This document shows positions 23,113 through 31,528 of a DNA stretch of 42,818 nt, piece by piece. The stretch's first letter is position 1. Each line of letters starts with the position of its first letter. This DNA comes from Deferrisomatales bacterium. Its GTDB lineage: Bacteria > Desulfobacterota > Deferrisomatia > Deferrisomatales > JARGFW01. The position numbers were made by a program, and so were the translations under genes. Where the stretch lies: contig JARGFW010000016.1 of the NCBI GenBank assembly GCA_029211085.1, positions 1 to 42,818 of the forward strand, written 5' to 3'. A model generated the notes under the pieces. That model was not told the origin of the DNA and did not search any database. It was given only the letters and a program-made list of their open reading frames with translations.

Positions 23113-26100
23113 ATGCTCTCGCGCATCTTCATCAACCGCCCGCGCCTGGCGGCGGTGGTCTCGATCGTCATCACCATCGCCGGGTTGGTCGCCCTGCTGA
23201 ACATCCCCGTCGCCCAGTATCCGCAGATCACGCCGCCGACCATCACGGTGACCGCCACCTACCCCGGAGCCAGCGCCGAGATCCTGGCGGACACCGTGGG
23301 CTCGCCCATCGAGTCCGCGGTCAACGGCGTGGAGAACATGCTCTACATGTCGTCGAGTTGCTCCGACGACGGCAGCTACTCCCTGAGCGTCACCTTTGCC
23401 GTGGGCACCGACCCCGACACCGACCAGGTGAATCTGCAGAACCGGGTGCAGTTGGCCACCTCCAAACTCCCCCGGGTGGTGGTGGAGCAGGGGGTCGATG
23501 TGCGCCGGCGCTCTGCAGACATGATGGCGGCCATCAGCTTCTACTCGACCGGGGAGACCCAGGACCAGCTCTTCCTGAGCAACTACGTCAGCAACAACGT
23601 CAAGGACGCCCTGGTGCGGCTGGAAGGGGTCAGCGACATCTTTGTTTTCGGCGCCAAGGAGTACAGCATCCGCATCTGGATGGACCCGGCGCGGCTGACC
23701 GCCCTGGCCATGACCGCCGACGACGTGATCGCCGCCGTGCGCGCCCAGAACGTGCAGGCCTCGGTGGGTTCCGTTGGCCGGGAGCCCACCTCCGGGGCCC
23801 AGCAGGTCCAGTTCACCTTGAGCGCCAAGGGGCGGCTGACCGAGGTGGCGGAGTTCGAGGACATCATCCTCCGCAGCAACCGCCAGGGCGGCCTGGTGCG
23901 GGTGCGCGACGTGGCTCGGGTGGAGCTGGCTGCCCAGTCCTACAGCACCGAGTCGGCGCTCAACGGCGAGTCCGCCGTGACCATCGCCGTGTACCAGTCC
24001 TCCAATGCCAATGCCTTGCAGACCATGCAGCAGGTGACCGCCAAGCTCAAGGAGCTCGAAGCGCGGATGCCGGCAGGGGTCGGGTACCGGGTGATCCTCG
24101 ACTCGACCAAGTACGTGTCGGCGGCCATCGACGAGATCGTGGTGACGTTGGGGCTGACCGCGTTCCTGGTGGTGCTGGTGGTGTTCGCGTTCCTGCAGGA
24201 CTGGCGCGCGACCCTGGTGCCGGCGGTGGCCATACCGGTGTCGCTAATCGGGACCTTTGCTGTGCTGCTGGCCCTGGGTTACAACGCCAACACCATCTCC
24301 CTGTTCGCCCTGATCATGGCCATCGGTCTGGTGGTGGATGACGCCATCGTGGTGGTGGAGAACGTCCACCGGATCATGCACGACGAGGGTCTGGCGCCCC
24401 GGGCCGCGGCGATCCGCGCCATGGGGCAGGTCACCGGACCGATCATCGCCACTACCCTGGTTCTGTTCGCGGTGTTCGTGCCGGTGGGCTTCATCCCCGG
24501 CATCACCGGGCAGCTCTATAAACAGTTCGCCGTCACCATGTGCACCTCGGTGCTGATCTCGGCCGTCTGCGCCCTGTCCCTGAGCCCGGCCCTGTGCGCC
24601 ACGGTGTTGCGGGCTCCCCGGCCCCATACCCGGGGCCCCTTCGGTTGGTTCAACAGCGCCCTGGACTGGTCGCGCCGGGTCTACGTGGCCAGTTCCAGCT
24701 GGCTGATCCGCCACCTGGTGGTGTCGTTTCTGCTGCTGGTCGGAGTCTTCGGCGCGGCCGGGTTTCTCTTCACCCACACCCCGACCAGTTTTCTGCCCGC
24801 GGAGGACCAGGGCTACTTCTTCATGAACGTGCAACTGCCGGAGTCCGCCTCCCTGTCCCGCACCAACGCGGTGTTGCAGGGGATCGCGAAGGACGTGACC
24901 GCCATCGACGGGGTAGCCAACGTGATCAGCGTCTCGGGGTTCAGCCTGCTCAGCGGCCGGGCCGACAACGTGGGCTTTGCCCTCGGCATCCTCACGCCGT
25001 GGGAGGAGCGCAAGCGCCCCGACCTGGAACTGGATGCGATCATCGGCCAGGCCCAGCGCAAGCTGCTGGCCACCTCCACCGCCAACAGCTTCGCCTTCGC
25101 CCCGCCCCCCATCCGCGGGTTGGGGCGCAGCGGCGGTTTCGAGTTCCAACTCCAGGCGCGCGAGGGGCAGAGTGCCCAGGAGCTGTTCGGGGTGGCCATG
25201 TCCCTGATGCTGGCGGCCCAGCAGGACCCGGCCCTGCAGCGCGTGTTCACCACCTACACGGCGAACACCCCGCACATCTTCCTGAACATCGACCGCACCC
25301 GGGCCGAGTTTCTGGGAGTCCCCGTGGAGCGCATCTTCGCCACCCTGCGCGCCCACCTGGGATCGGCCTACGTGAACGACTTCAACTTCCAGGGGCGCAC
25401 CTACCAGGTCAAGGTGCAGGCCGAGGCCCCCTTCCGCGACGCGGTGGACGACATCCAGCGGCTCGATGTGCGCTCTGACAGCGGCCGGATGGTGTCCCTG
25501 AAGAGCCTGCTCACCGTCGACACCGTGCTCGGGCCCCAGTTGGTGGACCGCTACAACCAGTACCCCAGTGCCAAGTTCAACGGCTCGGCGGCGCCGGGCT
25601 TCTCCTCCAGCCAAGCCATGGTGGCCATGGAGCAGTTGGCCGCCAAGACCCTGCCACCGAGCTTCGGCTATGAGTGGTCGGCCCTGTCCTACCAGGAGCG
25701 CGAAGCCGGGGGCCAGGTGGTCTGGCTGTTCGCCCTGGCCCTGTTGTTCGCCTACCTCTTCCTGGTGGGGCAGTACGAGAGCTGGAACATTCCCCTGTCG
25801 ATCATCATCTCCATCCCGGTGGCGACCCTGGGGGCCCTGGGGGGACTGTGGTTCCTGCACATGCCGCTCTCCATCTACGCCCAGATCGGGCTGGTGCTGC
25901 TCGTGGGGCTGGCGGCCAAGAACGCCATCCTCATCGTGGAGTTCGCCCAGCAGCGCCGGGAAGACGGCCTCTCCGTGTCCGACGCGGCGGTGGACGGGGC
26001 CAAGATCCGCTTTCGGCCCGTGCTCATGACCGCGTTCACGTTCATCCTCGGGGTGTTTCCCATGGTCGTCGCCACCGGGGCCGGGGCGGGCAGCCGCCGG

Positions 26101-26286
26101 GCCATCGGCACCACCGTGTTCTCCGGCATGCTGGTCTCGACGCTGTTCGGCATCTTCCTCATCCCGGCGCTGTATTTCATCTTCCAGTCGGCTCGGGAGA
26201 GGGGCCATGCCTGGCGGGAACGCCTGAGGCACCGGCACGCCGACGCGGCGGCCCGCCCCGCGGCCGAAGGGAGGCAACAGCCATGA
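23113..26286 (+). CDS. RND multidrug efflux transporter (HAE-1/AcrB family)
   Basis: A 1057-residue inner-membrane proton/drug antiporter with 12 membrane helices and two large periplasmic loops. The proton relay is present: paired aspartates in [17 protein letters not shown] (helix 4) and the conserved lysine in [17 protein letters not shown] (helix 10). The N-terminal [13 protein letters not shown] and [13 protein letters not shown] are typical of hydrophobe/amphiphile exporters rather than metal pumps. The start is 3 bases after the adaptor gene with GGGAGG overlapping its stop, and the stop overlaps the next start (ATGA), showing translational coupling. Confidence 0.95.
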   Translation: MLSRIFINRPRLAAVVSIVITIAGLVALLNIPVAQYPQITPPTITVTATYPGASAEILADTVGSPIESAVNGVENMLYMSSSCSDDGSYSLSVTFAVGTDPDTDQVNLQNRVQLATSKLPRVVVEQGVDVRRRSADMMAAISFYSTGETQDQLFLSNYVSNNVKDALVRLEGVSDIFVFGAKEYSIRIWMDPARLTALAMTADDVIAAVRAQNVQASVGSVGREPTSGAQQVQFTLSAKGRLTEVAEFEDIILRSNRQGGLVRVRDVARVELAAQSYSTESALNGESAVTIAVYQSSNANALQTMQQVTAKLKELEARMPAGVGYRVILDSTKYVSAAIDEIVVTLGLTAFLVVLVVFAFLQDWRATLVPAVAIPVSLIGTFAVLLALGYNANTISLFALIMAIGLVVDDAIVVVENVHRIMHDEGLAPRAAAIRAMGQVTGPIIATTLVLFAVFVPVGFIPGITGQLYKQFAVTMCTSVLISAVCALSLSPALCATVLRAPRPHTRGPFGWFNSALDWSRRVYVASSSWLIRHLVVSFLLLVGVFGAAGFLFTHTPTSFLPAEDQGYFFMNVQLPESASLSRTNAVLQGIAKDVTAIDGVANVISVSGFSLLSGRADNVGFALGILTPWEERKRPDLELDAIIGQAQRKLLATSTANSFAFAPPPIRGLGRSGGFEFQLQAREGQSAQELFGVAMSLMLAAQQDPALQRVFTTYTANTPHIFLNIDRTRAEFLGVPVERIFATLRAHLGSAYVNDFNFQGRTYQVKVQAEAPFRDAVDDIQRLDVRSDSGRMVSLKSLLTVDTVLGPQLVDRYNQYPSAKFNGSAAPGFSSSQAMVAMEQLAAKTLPPSFGYEWSALSYQEREAGGQVVWLFALALLFAYLFLVGQYESWNIPLSIIISIPVATLGALGGLWFLHMPLSIYAQIGLVLLVGLAAKNAILIVEFAQQRREDGLSVSDAAVDGAKIRFRPVLMTAFTFILGVFPMVVATGAGAGSRRAIGTTVFSGMLVSTLFGIFLIPALYFIFQSARERGHAWRERLRHRHADAAARPAAEGRQQP

Positions 26287-27785
26287 ACGCGACGCGAACC
26301 GATCTGCATGGGACCGCCGCGGGCGGAAGGCGCCTCCGGATTGCCGTCGGGCCCGGGCTGGCCCTCGGTCTGCTGCTGACCGGGTGCGCCGCGGTGGGAC
26401 CCGACTACCAGCGGGTCGAGCCCGCGGCGCCCGCCGCGTGGCACGGCGCCCTGTCCGGGGGGCTGGATGGCGAGGCCGCCGACCGCGAGGCCCTCGCCCG
26501 CTGGTGGACCCTGCTGGACGACCCCCTGCTCACGAGCCTCGAAGACCGGGCGGTCCGGGGCAATCTCGACCTGAAACAGGCCCGGGCGCGCCTGGGGGAG
26601 GCCCGCGCCCGACGGGGTCTCAGCCGCGCGGGGCTCTACCCCACGGTGGGGGTCGGGGCCGCGGCCACCAAGTCCCGGTCCAGCGAGAACTCGGGCAGCG
26701 GGAGGGAGATCGAGCTGTACCGGGCGGGGTTCGACGCGGGTTGGGAGCTCGATGTCTTCGGCGGCGTACGGCGTTCGGTGGAGGCCGCCGACGCCGACCT
26801 GGCTGCAAGTACCGAGGCCCTGCGCGACGTGCTGGTCAGCCTGACCGCCGAGGTGGGTTTGAACTACGTGGACGTCCGAGCCTACCAGGCGCGCCTGGCC
26901 GCGGCCCGGTCCAACCTCGATGCCCAGAAGGATACCTATGACCTGAACGCGTCGCGCTACACAGCGGGCCTCATCGACGAGCTCCCGGTCCAGCAGGCCC
27001 GCTACAACCTGGAGCGGACCCGCTCCCAGATCCCCCAGCTCGAAAGGGGGCTGGCTGCGGTCATGAACCGGCTTGCGGTGCTCCTGGGTGAAGCGCCGGG
27101 GGCGTTGGCGGAACAACTGGCACCGCCTGGGCCCGTGCCCGCGGTGCCGCTTACCGTGGCCGTTGGGATCCCGGCCGAGGCCCTGCGGCGGCGCCCCGAC
27201 GTGCGCCGCGCGGAGCGGGAACTGGCGGCCCAGTCCGCACGCATCGGAGTCGCCACCGCCGATCTGTACCCGCGCTTCCGCCTGTTCGGTTCCATCGGCC
27301 TGGAGTCCCTGGAACTCGGGGACCTGACCACCTGGGGCAGCCGAACCTTCGCGGTCGGACCGTCGGTTTCGTGGCGGCTATTCGACGCCGGCGCCGTCCG
27401 CCGCAACATCGAAGTGCAGAACGCCCGCCATGAGCAGGCCCTGGTGGGCTACCAGGCCGCAGTCCTGGGTGCCCTGGAGGAGGTGGAGAACGGCCTGGTC
27501 GCGTTTGCCAAGGTGCAGGAACGCCGCGAAGCCCTGGCCCGGGCCACTGAGGCGGCGGGCCGCGCCGACCAGGTGGCCCGGGATCGGTACAGGGCCGGGC
27601 TCGTGGACTTCTCCAACGTCCTCGATGCCCAGCGTTCACTGCTCGGGTTCCAGGATGAACTGGCCCAGAGCCAGGGGGCGGTGGCCATCGAACTGGTTCG
27701 TCTCTACAAGGCGCTGGGCGGGGGCTGGGGTGAAGAAGGCGCGCCGGAGTTGCCCGTGGAAGATCCGGGAGGAACGAAACCCTGA
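26283..27785 (+). CDS. Outer-membrane efflux lipoprotein (NodT/OprM-type)
   Basis: A 500-residue TolC-fold channel. A long basic leader ends in the lipobox LLLTGC (Cys35), followed by the family signature [12 protein letters not shown]. Two repeated coiled-coil halves are visible: [20 protein letters not shown] then [14 protein letters not shown], and [24 protein letters not shown]-type sequence then [11 protein letters not shown]. It completes the tripartite pump, exporting drug across the outer membrane. The ATG overlaps the RND stop by four bases. A 7-bp hairpin (27850-27870) follows the gene. Confidence 0.93.
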   Translation: MNATRTDLHGTAAGGRRLRIAVGPGLALGLLLTGCAAVGPDYQRVEPAAPAAWHGALSGGLDGEAADREALARWWTLLDDPLLTSLEDRAVRGNLDLKQARARLGEARARRGLSRAGLYPTVGVGAAATKSRSSENSGSGREIELYRAGFDAGWELDVFGGVRRSVEAADADLAASTEALRDVLVSLTAEVGLNYVDVRAYQARLAAARSNLDAQKDTYDLNASRYTAGLIDELPVQQARYNLERTRSQIPQLERGLAAVMNRLAVLLGEAPGALAEQLAPPGPVPAVPLTVAVGIPAEALRRRPDVRRAERELAAQSARIGVATADLYPRFRLFGSIGLESLELGDLTTWGSRTFAVGPSVSWRLFDAGAVRRNIEVQNARHEQALVGYQAAVLGALEEVENGLVAFAKVQERREALARATEAAGRADQVARDRYRAGLVDFSNVLDAQRSLLGFQDELAQSQGAVAIELVRLYKALGGGWGEEGAPELPVEDPGGTKP

Positions 27786-27849
27786 AGGGGGTGGGTTGAG
27801 ACGTGGCCACGGGCTGGAAGGGACACCGGCGGAAGCGCGTCCGAGGCGC

Positions 27850-27870
27850 CTCCGACGACAAAGGTCGGAG
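27850..27870 (+). terminator. Hairpin after the efflux operon
   Basis: CTCCGAC (27850-27856) and GTCGGAG (27864-27870), with a 7-base loop, 65 bases after the outer-membrane factor stop. No T-run follows, so termination here would be weak or Rho-assisted. Confidence 0.4.
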
Positions 27871-27957
27871 CGGCGGCGGGTCCACACTGGACCCCGCTGC
27901 CGCGGTTGCTATACTCCCTCCCGTACCGGACCGCGAACCGTTTCGAGGAGGACTGCC

Positions 27958-28221
27958 ATGACTCGCAAAGATCTCGCCTATTTCGCCGCTCTGGTGGTGG
28001 TCGGCGCCCTGCTGTTCGCCAATCTGCTCAAGCCGTCCCAACCCCTGGCGTTCACTCTGCCGGAAGCCCCTGTGGGCGCGGGCCCCGGTGTGGCAATCTC
28101 GGGCGACCAGGACTCGGCCTGGGTGGTGGTGGGGAACACCGTGTACTACGTCAGCCTCAAGTCCCGGGGCGAGGTGGAGAAGCGCACCATCAACGTCATC
28201 GACGACGAAGTGCTGCGTTAG
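27958..28221 (+). CDS. Small membrane-anchored protein of unknown function
   Basis: An 87-residue protein with one N-terminal membrane helix (LAYFAALVVVGALLFANLL) and a periplasmic beta-rich remainder (SAWVVVGNTVYYVSLKSRGEVEKRTINVI). ATG 27958 has a strong GAGGAGG about 6 bases upstream, and TATACT (27910-27915) is a good -10 box without a clear -35. It precedes a TlpA-like gene by only 9 bases, so the two form a unit. I do not recognise the family. Confidence 0.65.
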   Translation: MTRKDLAYFAALVVVGALLFANLLKPSQPLAFTLPEAPVGAGPGVAISGDQDSAWVVVGNTVYYVSLKSRGEVEKRTINVIDDEVLR

Positions 28222-28230
28222 GGGGCCGCC

Positions 28231-29493
28231 ATGCGAGCCATGATCCGCGCCGGTTGCGTATTGCTGCTGATGGTCGGGCTGGCCGCCGCCCAGGATCTGG
28301 CCCCGGTGGGGGTGGCGGCTGGCAGCCGCCTGCCCCCCCTGAGCGGAGTATCCCTGGACGGTGCCCCGGTGGACCTCGGGCCTTTGCTGGGCCGCAACAC
28401 CGTGGTGTTGTCGTTCTGGTCGATCCACTGCATCGACTGTATCCGCGAGCTGGACGATTTGCGGGCGATCGGCCGGGAGTTCCCTCCGGACGACGTCACC
28501 GTGGTCGCGGTGAACACGGACTCCGGTCTGCCGACGGAGCGCATCGCCGGGTTCGTGCGCCGCTATGAGGCTTCCCGGGGGGCCATGGGGGTACGCCACC
28601 TGCTGGACCGGGACGCGGCGATCGTGGACGCCCTGGGGGTCTCCTACATCCCGGTGCTGGTGGTGGTGGATCGAACCGGTACCGTCTCCAGCGTGCTCAC
28701 CGGCTACACCGGCCAGGATCGCCAGCGCCTTGGCCAGGCGATGGAGGAGGGAAGGGTGGCCCTGGGGGCGTGGAGCGAGGGCCTGCGGGGACGCTTGCGC
28801 ACGGTGCTGCGCGGGTCGGGTCCGGGGGGGCGGCCGGTGGAGTGGGGCAGCTTCCGGGTCGAGGATGGCATGCCCTTGTTCGGACTCTACGATGCCAGCG
28901 GTTGGCTGGCGGACGCGGCCGGCCGGCGGGACCGCGCGGTGGAGCAGGCTCGGGTGGAGGCAGTGGTGGCCGATGCTCTGAAAGTGGCGCTGCTGCGTGA
29001 GGCGATGGCCAGCGTGGGGGTTCAGTTGCCTGCCACCGACCCGGCCGGACACCGGGTCGCTGGCCTACAGATTCCCGAGAGTCCGTTCGCGGTCCCTGGG
29101 CGCTGGGAGCGGCTGTACCAGGCGGTGCAGTTCGACGAACTGGTGCGGGTGGAGCAGCGGGATGCCACCTGGCTGGGCGACGAGTACTGGGCGGGGCTGG
29201 TGGGCGATGTGGACCTTGGCCGACTCCGGAACCGGTTGCACGAACTGGATTTTCCGGCCGAGCCGGTGCGGGTGCGGGTCGTTACGGTGAGCGATTTCGA
29301 CTACAAACCGCGGGCCGTACTCCAGTCCCTGCGCCGCCAGTCCTACCGGGTACAGGCCGTGCAAGGGGAACACATCGTGTACTACGGCAGCGCCGCACAG
29401 CTGGCAGACGAGGTGAGTGCTCTGTCGGCGAAGCCGTTCAAGGGGTTCGTCGAGGTGGGGGCCGGCGACGAGATCCGCATCGAGGTGTACTGA
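28231..29493 (+). CDS. TlpA-like thioredoxin-fold protein with long C-terminal extension
   Basis: A 420-residue exported protein. The signal peptide (IRAGCVLLLMVGLAAAQ) is followed by a TlpA/ResA-type domain at about 30-165. The active-site sequence is SFWSIHCIDCIREL with Cys67 and Cys70, so CIDC rather than the usual CxPC type. The SYIPVLVVVDRTGTV segment holds the cis-proline. The remaining 250 residues have no motif I know; they look mixed alpha/beta and include a charged region and TVSDFDYKPRAVLQ. The role is probably periplasmic thiol chemistry with the preceding small membrane protein as partner; the function of the extension is unknown. Confidence 0.75.
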   Translation: MRAMIRAGCVLLLMVGLAAAQDLAPVGVAAGSRLPPLSGVSLDGAPVDLGPLLGRNTVVLSFWSIHCIDCIRELDDLRAIGREFPPDDVTVVAVNTDSGLPTERIAGFVRRYEASRGAMGVRHLLDRDAAIVDALGVSYIPVLVVVDRTGTVSSVLTGYTGQDRQRLGQAMEEGRVALGAWSEGLRGRLRTVLRGSGPGGRPVEWGSFRVEDGMPLFGLYDASGWLADAAGRRDRAVEQARVEAVVADALKVALLREAMASVGVQLPATDPAGHRVAGLQIPESPFAVPGRWERLYQAVQFDELVRVEQRDATWLGDEYWAGLVGDVDLGRLRNRLHELDFPAEPVRVRVVTVSDFDYKPRAVLQSLRRQSYRVQAVQGEHIVYYGSAAQLADEVSALSAKPFKGFVEVGAGDEIRIEVY

Positions 29494-29799
29494 GTTTCCA
29501 TGCCTGACGGCACCTCAAGGGGTGAAACGGGGGCGGCCGGGCGCTTCGGAGCATAGCGGCCGTTCTCGTGCATCCTGCGCTGCACGGCACTCGCCCCTCC
29601 GTGGGCAGCGGGACGCGGCTTTGGCACCACCGGCTGCGACGGCGAGAGGGTGAAGTTCCCTCGGTGCCGCCCGTGCGAATCCAAGATCGCGCGGGAATCG
29701 TACCGCGTCGCGGCGGGGTGTCCGGCCGCCTCGGCGGGATGTTTGTTTCTTTATGTTTTCCTGAGCCGGGTGTTTTTGCGGGGGTAGCGTCTGCCCCCG
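29494..29799. other. Convergent intergenic region, no gene seen
   Basis: About 306 bases between the TlpA-like and GGDEF genes. It holds several short G+C-rich inverted repeats, including CGGGGG (29779-29784) with CCCCCG (29794-29799) touching the GGDEF stop, and a short T-rich stretch (29743-29758). None forms a convincing intrinsic terminator. Confidence 0.4.
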
Positions 29800-30879
29800 T
29801 CAGCGCCTCCCGGTGCCTTCCCCGGCCACTGCCGCGATGCCGCCGTCAGCCTGGGCCGCAGCTAGCGCCAGGGCCGCCCGGCGGCAGAGATCGATCCAGG
29901 TTTCTTCGGGGTGCAACCCGGCGACGCCCACACTGGCGGTCACCCGAATCGGACCCGCCGGCGTGTCCACGGGGGTTCCCGCCACCAGACGGCGGATCTT
30001 CTCCGCAGCCACCGCCGCCTGGGTGCCGTCGGTGCCGGTGAAGATCACGGCAAACTCCTCGCCGTCGGTGCGGGCCAAAAAATCGCTGCGGCGCAGCATG
30101 CCGAGCACCCGGCCGGACAGAGCCTGCAATACCAAATCTCCGGTGGTGTGTCCGTGCTGCTGATTGATCGCGGTGAAGCGGTCCACGTCCCACAGGGCCA
30201 CGGAGAGGGGGAAGCGGTAGCGCATTGCACGGGTCACTTCTTCAGCGACCCGGGCCTCGTAGGCCCGACGGTTCCAGAGGCCGGTGAGGGTGTCGCGCAG
30301 ACTCTGCTGGCGGAGGGTGCGGGTCTGCCGTTCCACCGCCGCGATGTCGCCGCGCAGTTGGTCCAGGTCGCCCTGGATGCGGTCGAAGTGGGCGGAGATC
30401 TCCATCCGCCCAGCACCCCCGGTGGTGTCACGGGACTCGATGCGCCGCAGCACCTCGTCGAGCAGGTCTTCCGTGTGGCCCGCGCGGTGTTCGGGGGCGA
30501 GGGAAGCCCTCAACCCCTGCAGTACCTCGTGGAGGGTGGTCACGAAGGTACTTTCCTCTTCGGCACGGTTGCGAGCCTGCAGCACGGCGCGGCGCACCCG
30601 TCCGTCGAGTCCCTGCACCAGATCGAGGAGGGAGCCGAACACCGCCTCCAACTCTTCCATGCGCCTCCCCAGGGTGTCGGGGACCGTGCCGAACCATTGC
30701 ACCAGACTGCGGGCCGAGTGGGCACAGCGGCGCGGGTCGTCCAGTTCCTGCGCGGCGAAGCGCGGTGGACTGCCCAGGTTGGCGGGTGCGCGGCGCAGGA
30801 TCTCCAACACCAGTTCGCGGACGAACGGCACAGCGGCGTCGGGCAGGTTGGCGGCGTCCAGAACCGGGGATGGGGGCAT
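29800..30879 (-). CDS. GGDEF-domain protein (putative diguanylate cyclase, variant site)
   Basis: A 359-residue soluble protein: an unrecognised helical N-terminal region (about 1-190, ending in a coiled coil) followed by a GGDEF domain. The entry motif DTLTGLWNRRAYE is normal, and the GHTTGD and metal-binding DVD are kept. The active-site loop reads DGEEF instead of GGDEF/GGEEF. A product-inhibition site RRSD lies five residues upstream. The usual lysine after FK is Thr, and the C-terminal ALYxAK motif is replaced by ALAAAQ, so activity is uncertain. It would make c-di-GMP from two GTP. A sigma-28-like promoter lies upstream. It is divergent from a CheY-like receiver. Confidence 0.8.
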   Translation of the reverse strand: MPPSPVLDAANLPDAAVPFVRELVLEILRRAPANLGSPPRFAAQELDDPRRCAHSARSLVQWFGTVPDTLGRRMEELEAVFGSLLDLVQGLDGRVRRAVLQARNRAEEESTFVTTLHEVLQGLRASLAPEHRAGHTEDLLDEVLRRIESRDTTGGAGRMEISAHFDRIQGDLDQLRGDIAAVERQTRTLRQQSLRDTLTGLWNRRAYEARVAEEVTRAMRYRFPLSVALWDVDRFTAINQQHGHTTGDLVLQALSGRVLGMLRRSDFLARTDGEEFAVIFTGTDGTQAAVAAEKIRRLVAGTPVDTPAGPIRVTASVGVAGLHPEETWIDLCRRAALALAAAQADGGIAAVAGEGTGRR

Positions 30880-30917
30880 GGGGCACCGGTGGCGGTTGCG
30901 GTGGAGTGTTAGACACT

Positions 30918-30944
30918 GTTTCGGACGCGTCTGCGAAAACTTTA
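30918..30944 (-). promoter_or_regulatory. Sigma-28 (FliA)-like promoter of the GGDEF gene
   Basis: On the minus strand TAAAGTTT (30944-30937), 11 bases, then TCCGAAAC (30925-30918). The flagellar sigma-28 consensus is TAAAGTTT-N11-GCCGATAA, so the -35 box is identical, the spacing exact, and the -10 box matches at five of eight. It would start transcription near 30911, about 32 bases before the ATG. Confidence 0.5.
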
Positions 30945-31001
30945 CGGCGCCGGCCCTGGACTCCCCTGCGCGATTTTCCCCGCGGGTGCGCGGAGTACGT
31001 T

Positions 31002-31029
31002 TTGACTGCCCTTCGAGCAGTGTTAAGAT
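31002..31029 (+). promoter_or_regulatory. Promoter of the receiver-domain gene
   Basis: TTGACT (31002-31007) and TAAGAT (31024-31029) with a 16-base spacer, about 50 bases before the ATG of the response-regulator gene. A good sigma-70-type match. Confidence 0.55.
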
Positions 31030-31080
31030 GGCGCCTCCCCAGTGCAGCACATCCCGGTCCGGTTCCGTCAGGAGGCAGTG

Positions 31081-31458
31081 ATGTACACGATTCTGGTAGT
31101 CGACGACGAGGCCAGCATCCGCGCCCTGTACCGCGCCGAACTGGAGGAGGACGGCTACCGGGTGGTGTGCGCCGAGGACGGGGCCAGTGCACACCAGGCG
31201 ATCGAGCAGAACGAGGTACACCTGGTGGTTCTCGACATCAAACTGCGCGGCGAGAGCGGGTTGCAGATTCTGCAGGACATCACCCGCAACCACCGGGAAC
31301 TGCCGGTGATCCTGTCCACGGCGTACAGCTCGTTCAAGGACGATTTCTCCTCCTGGCTGGCCGACTCCTACGTGGTGAAGTCCAGCAGCCTCAAGGAGTT
31401 GAAGGCCGAAGTGGTGAAGGTGATCTCCCGCCGCTACGGGGGGGCGCTGTCCCAGTAG
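31081..31458 (+). CDS. CheY-like single-domain response regulator
   Basis: A 125-residue receiver domain with no output domain. The phosphorylation pocket is complete: Asp8-Asp9 (VVDDE), acceptor Asp52 (VVLDIKL), Thr80 (ILSTAY) and Lys100 (VVKSS). It would be phosphorylated by a histidine kinase encoded elsewhere and signal by protein-protein contact, for example in motility or polarity. GGAGGCAG lies just before the ATG at 31081. It is followed after 70 bases by the sugar-nucleotidyltransferase fusion on the same strand and is divergent from the GGDEF gene, suggesting a surface/motility-related signalling neighbourhood. Confidence 0.9.
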   Translation: MYTILVVDDEASIRALYRAELEEDGYRVVCAEDGASAHQAIEQNEVHLVVLDIKLRGESGLQILQDITRNHRELPVILSTAYSSFKDDFSSWLADSYVVKSSSLKELKAEVVKVISRRYGGALSQ

Positions 31459-31528
31459 GACTCCGTAGCCCCCGAAGGTTTCCCGCTCGAGCCGCCCGGC
31501 GATGTCCGGCGCGCCGGAGGTGTTGCCC

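Noticed and set aside
25674-26282. 203-codon N-terminal extension of the outer-membrane factor
   Set aside because: It overlaps the RND pump gene out of frame. The lipoprotein signal starts at ATG 26283.
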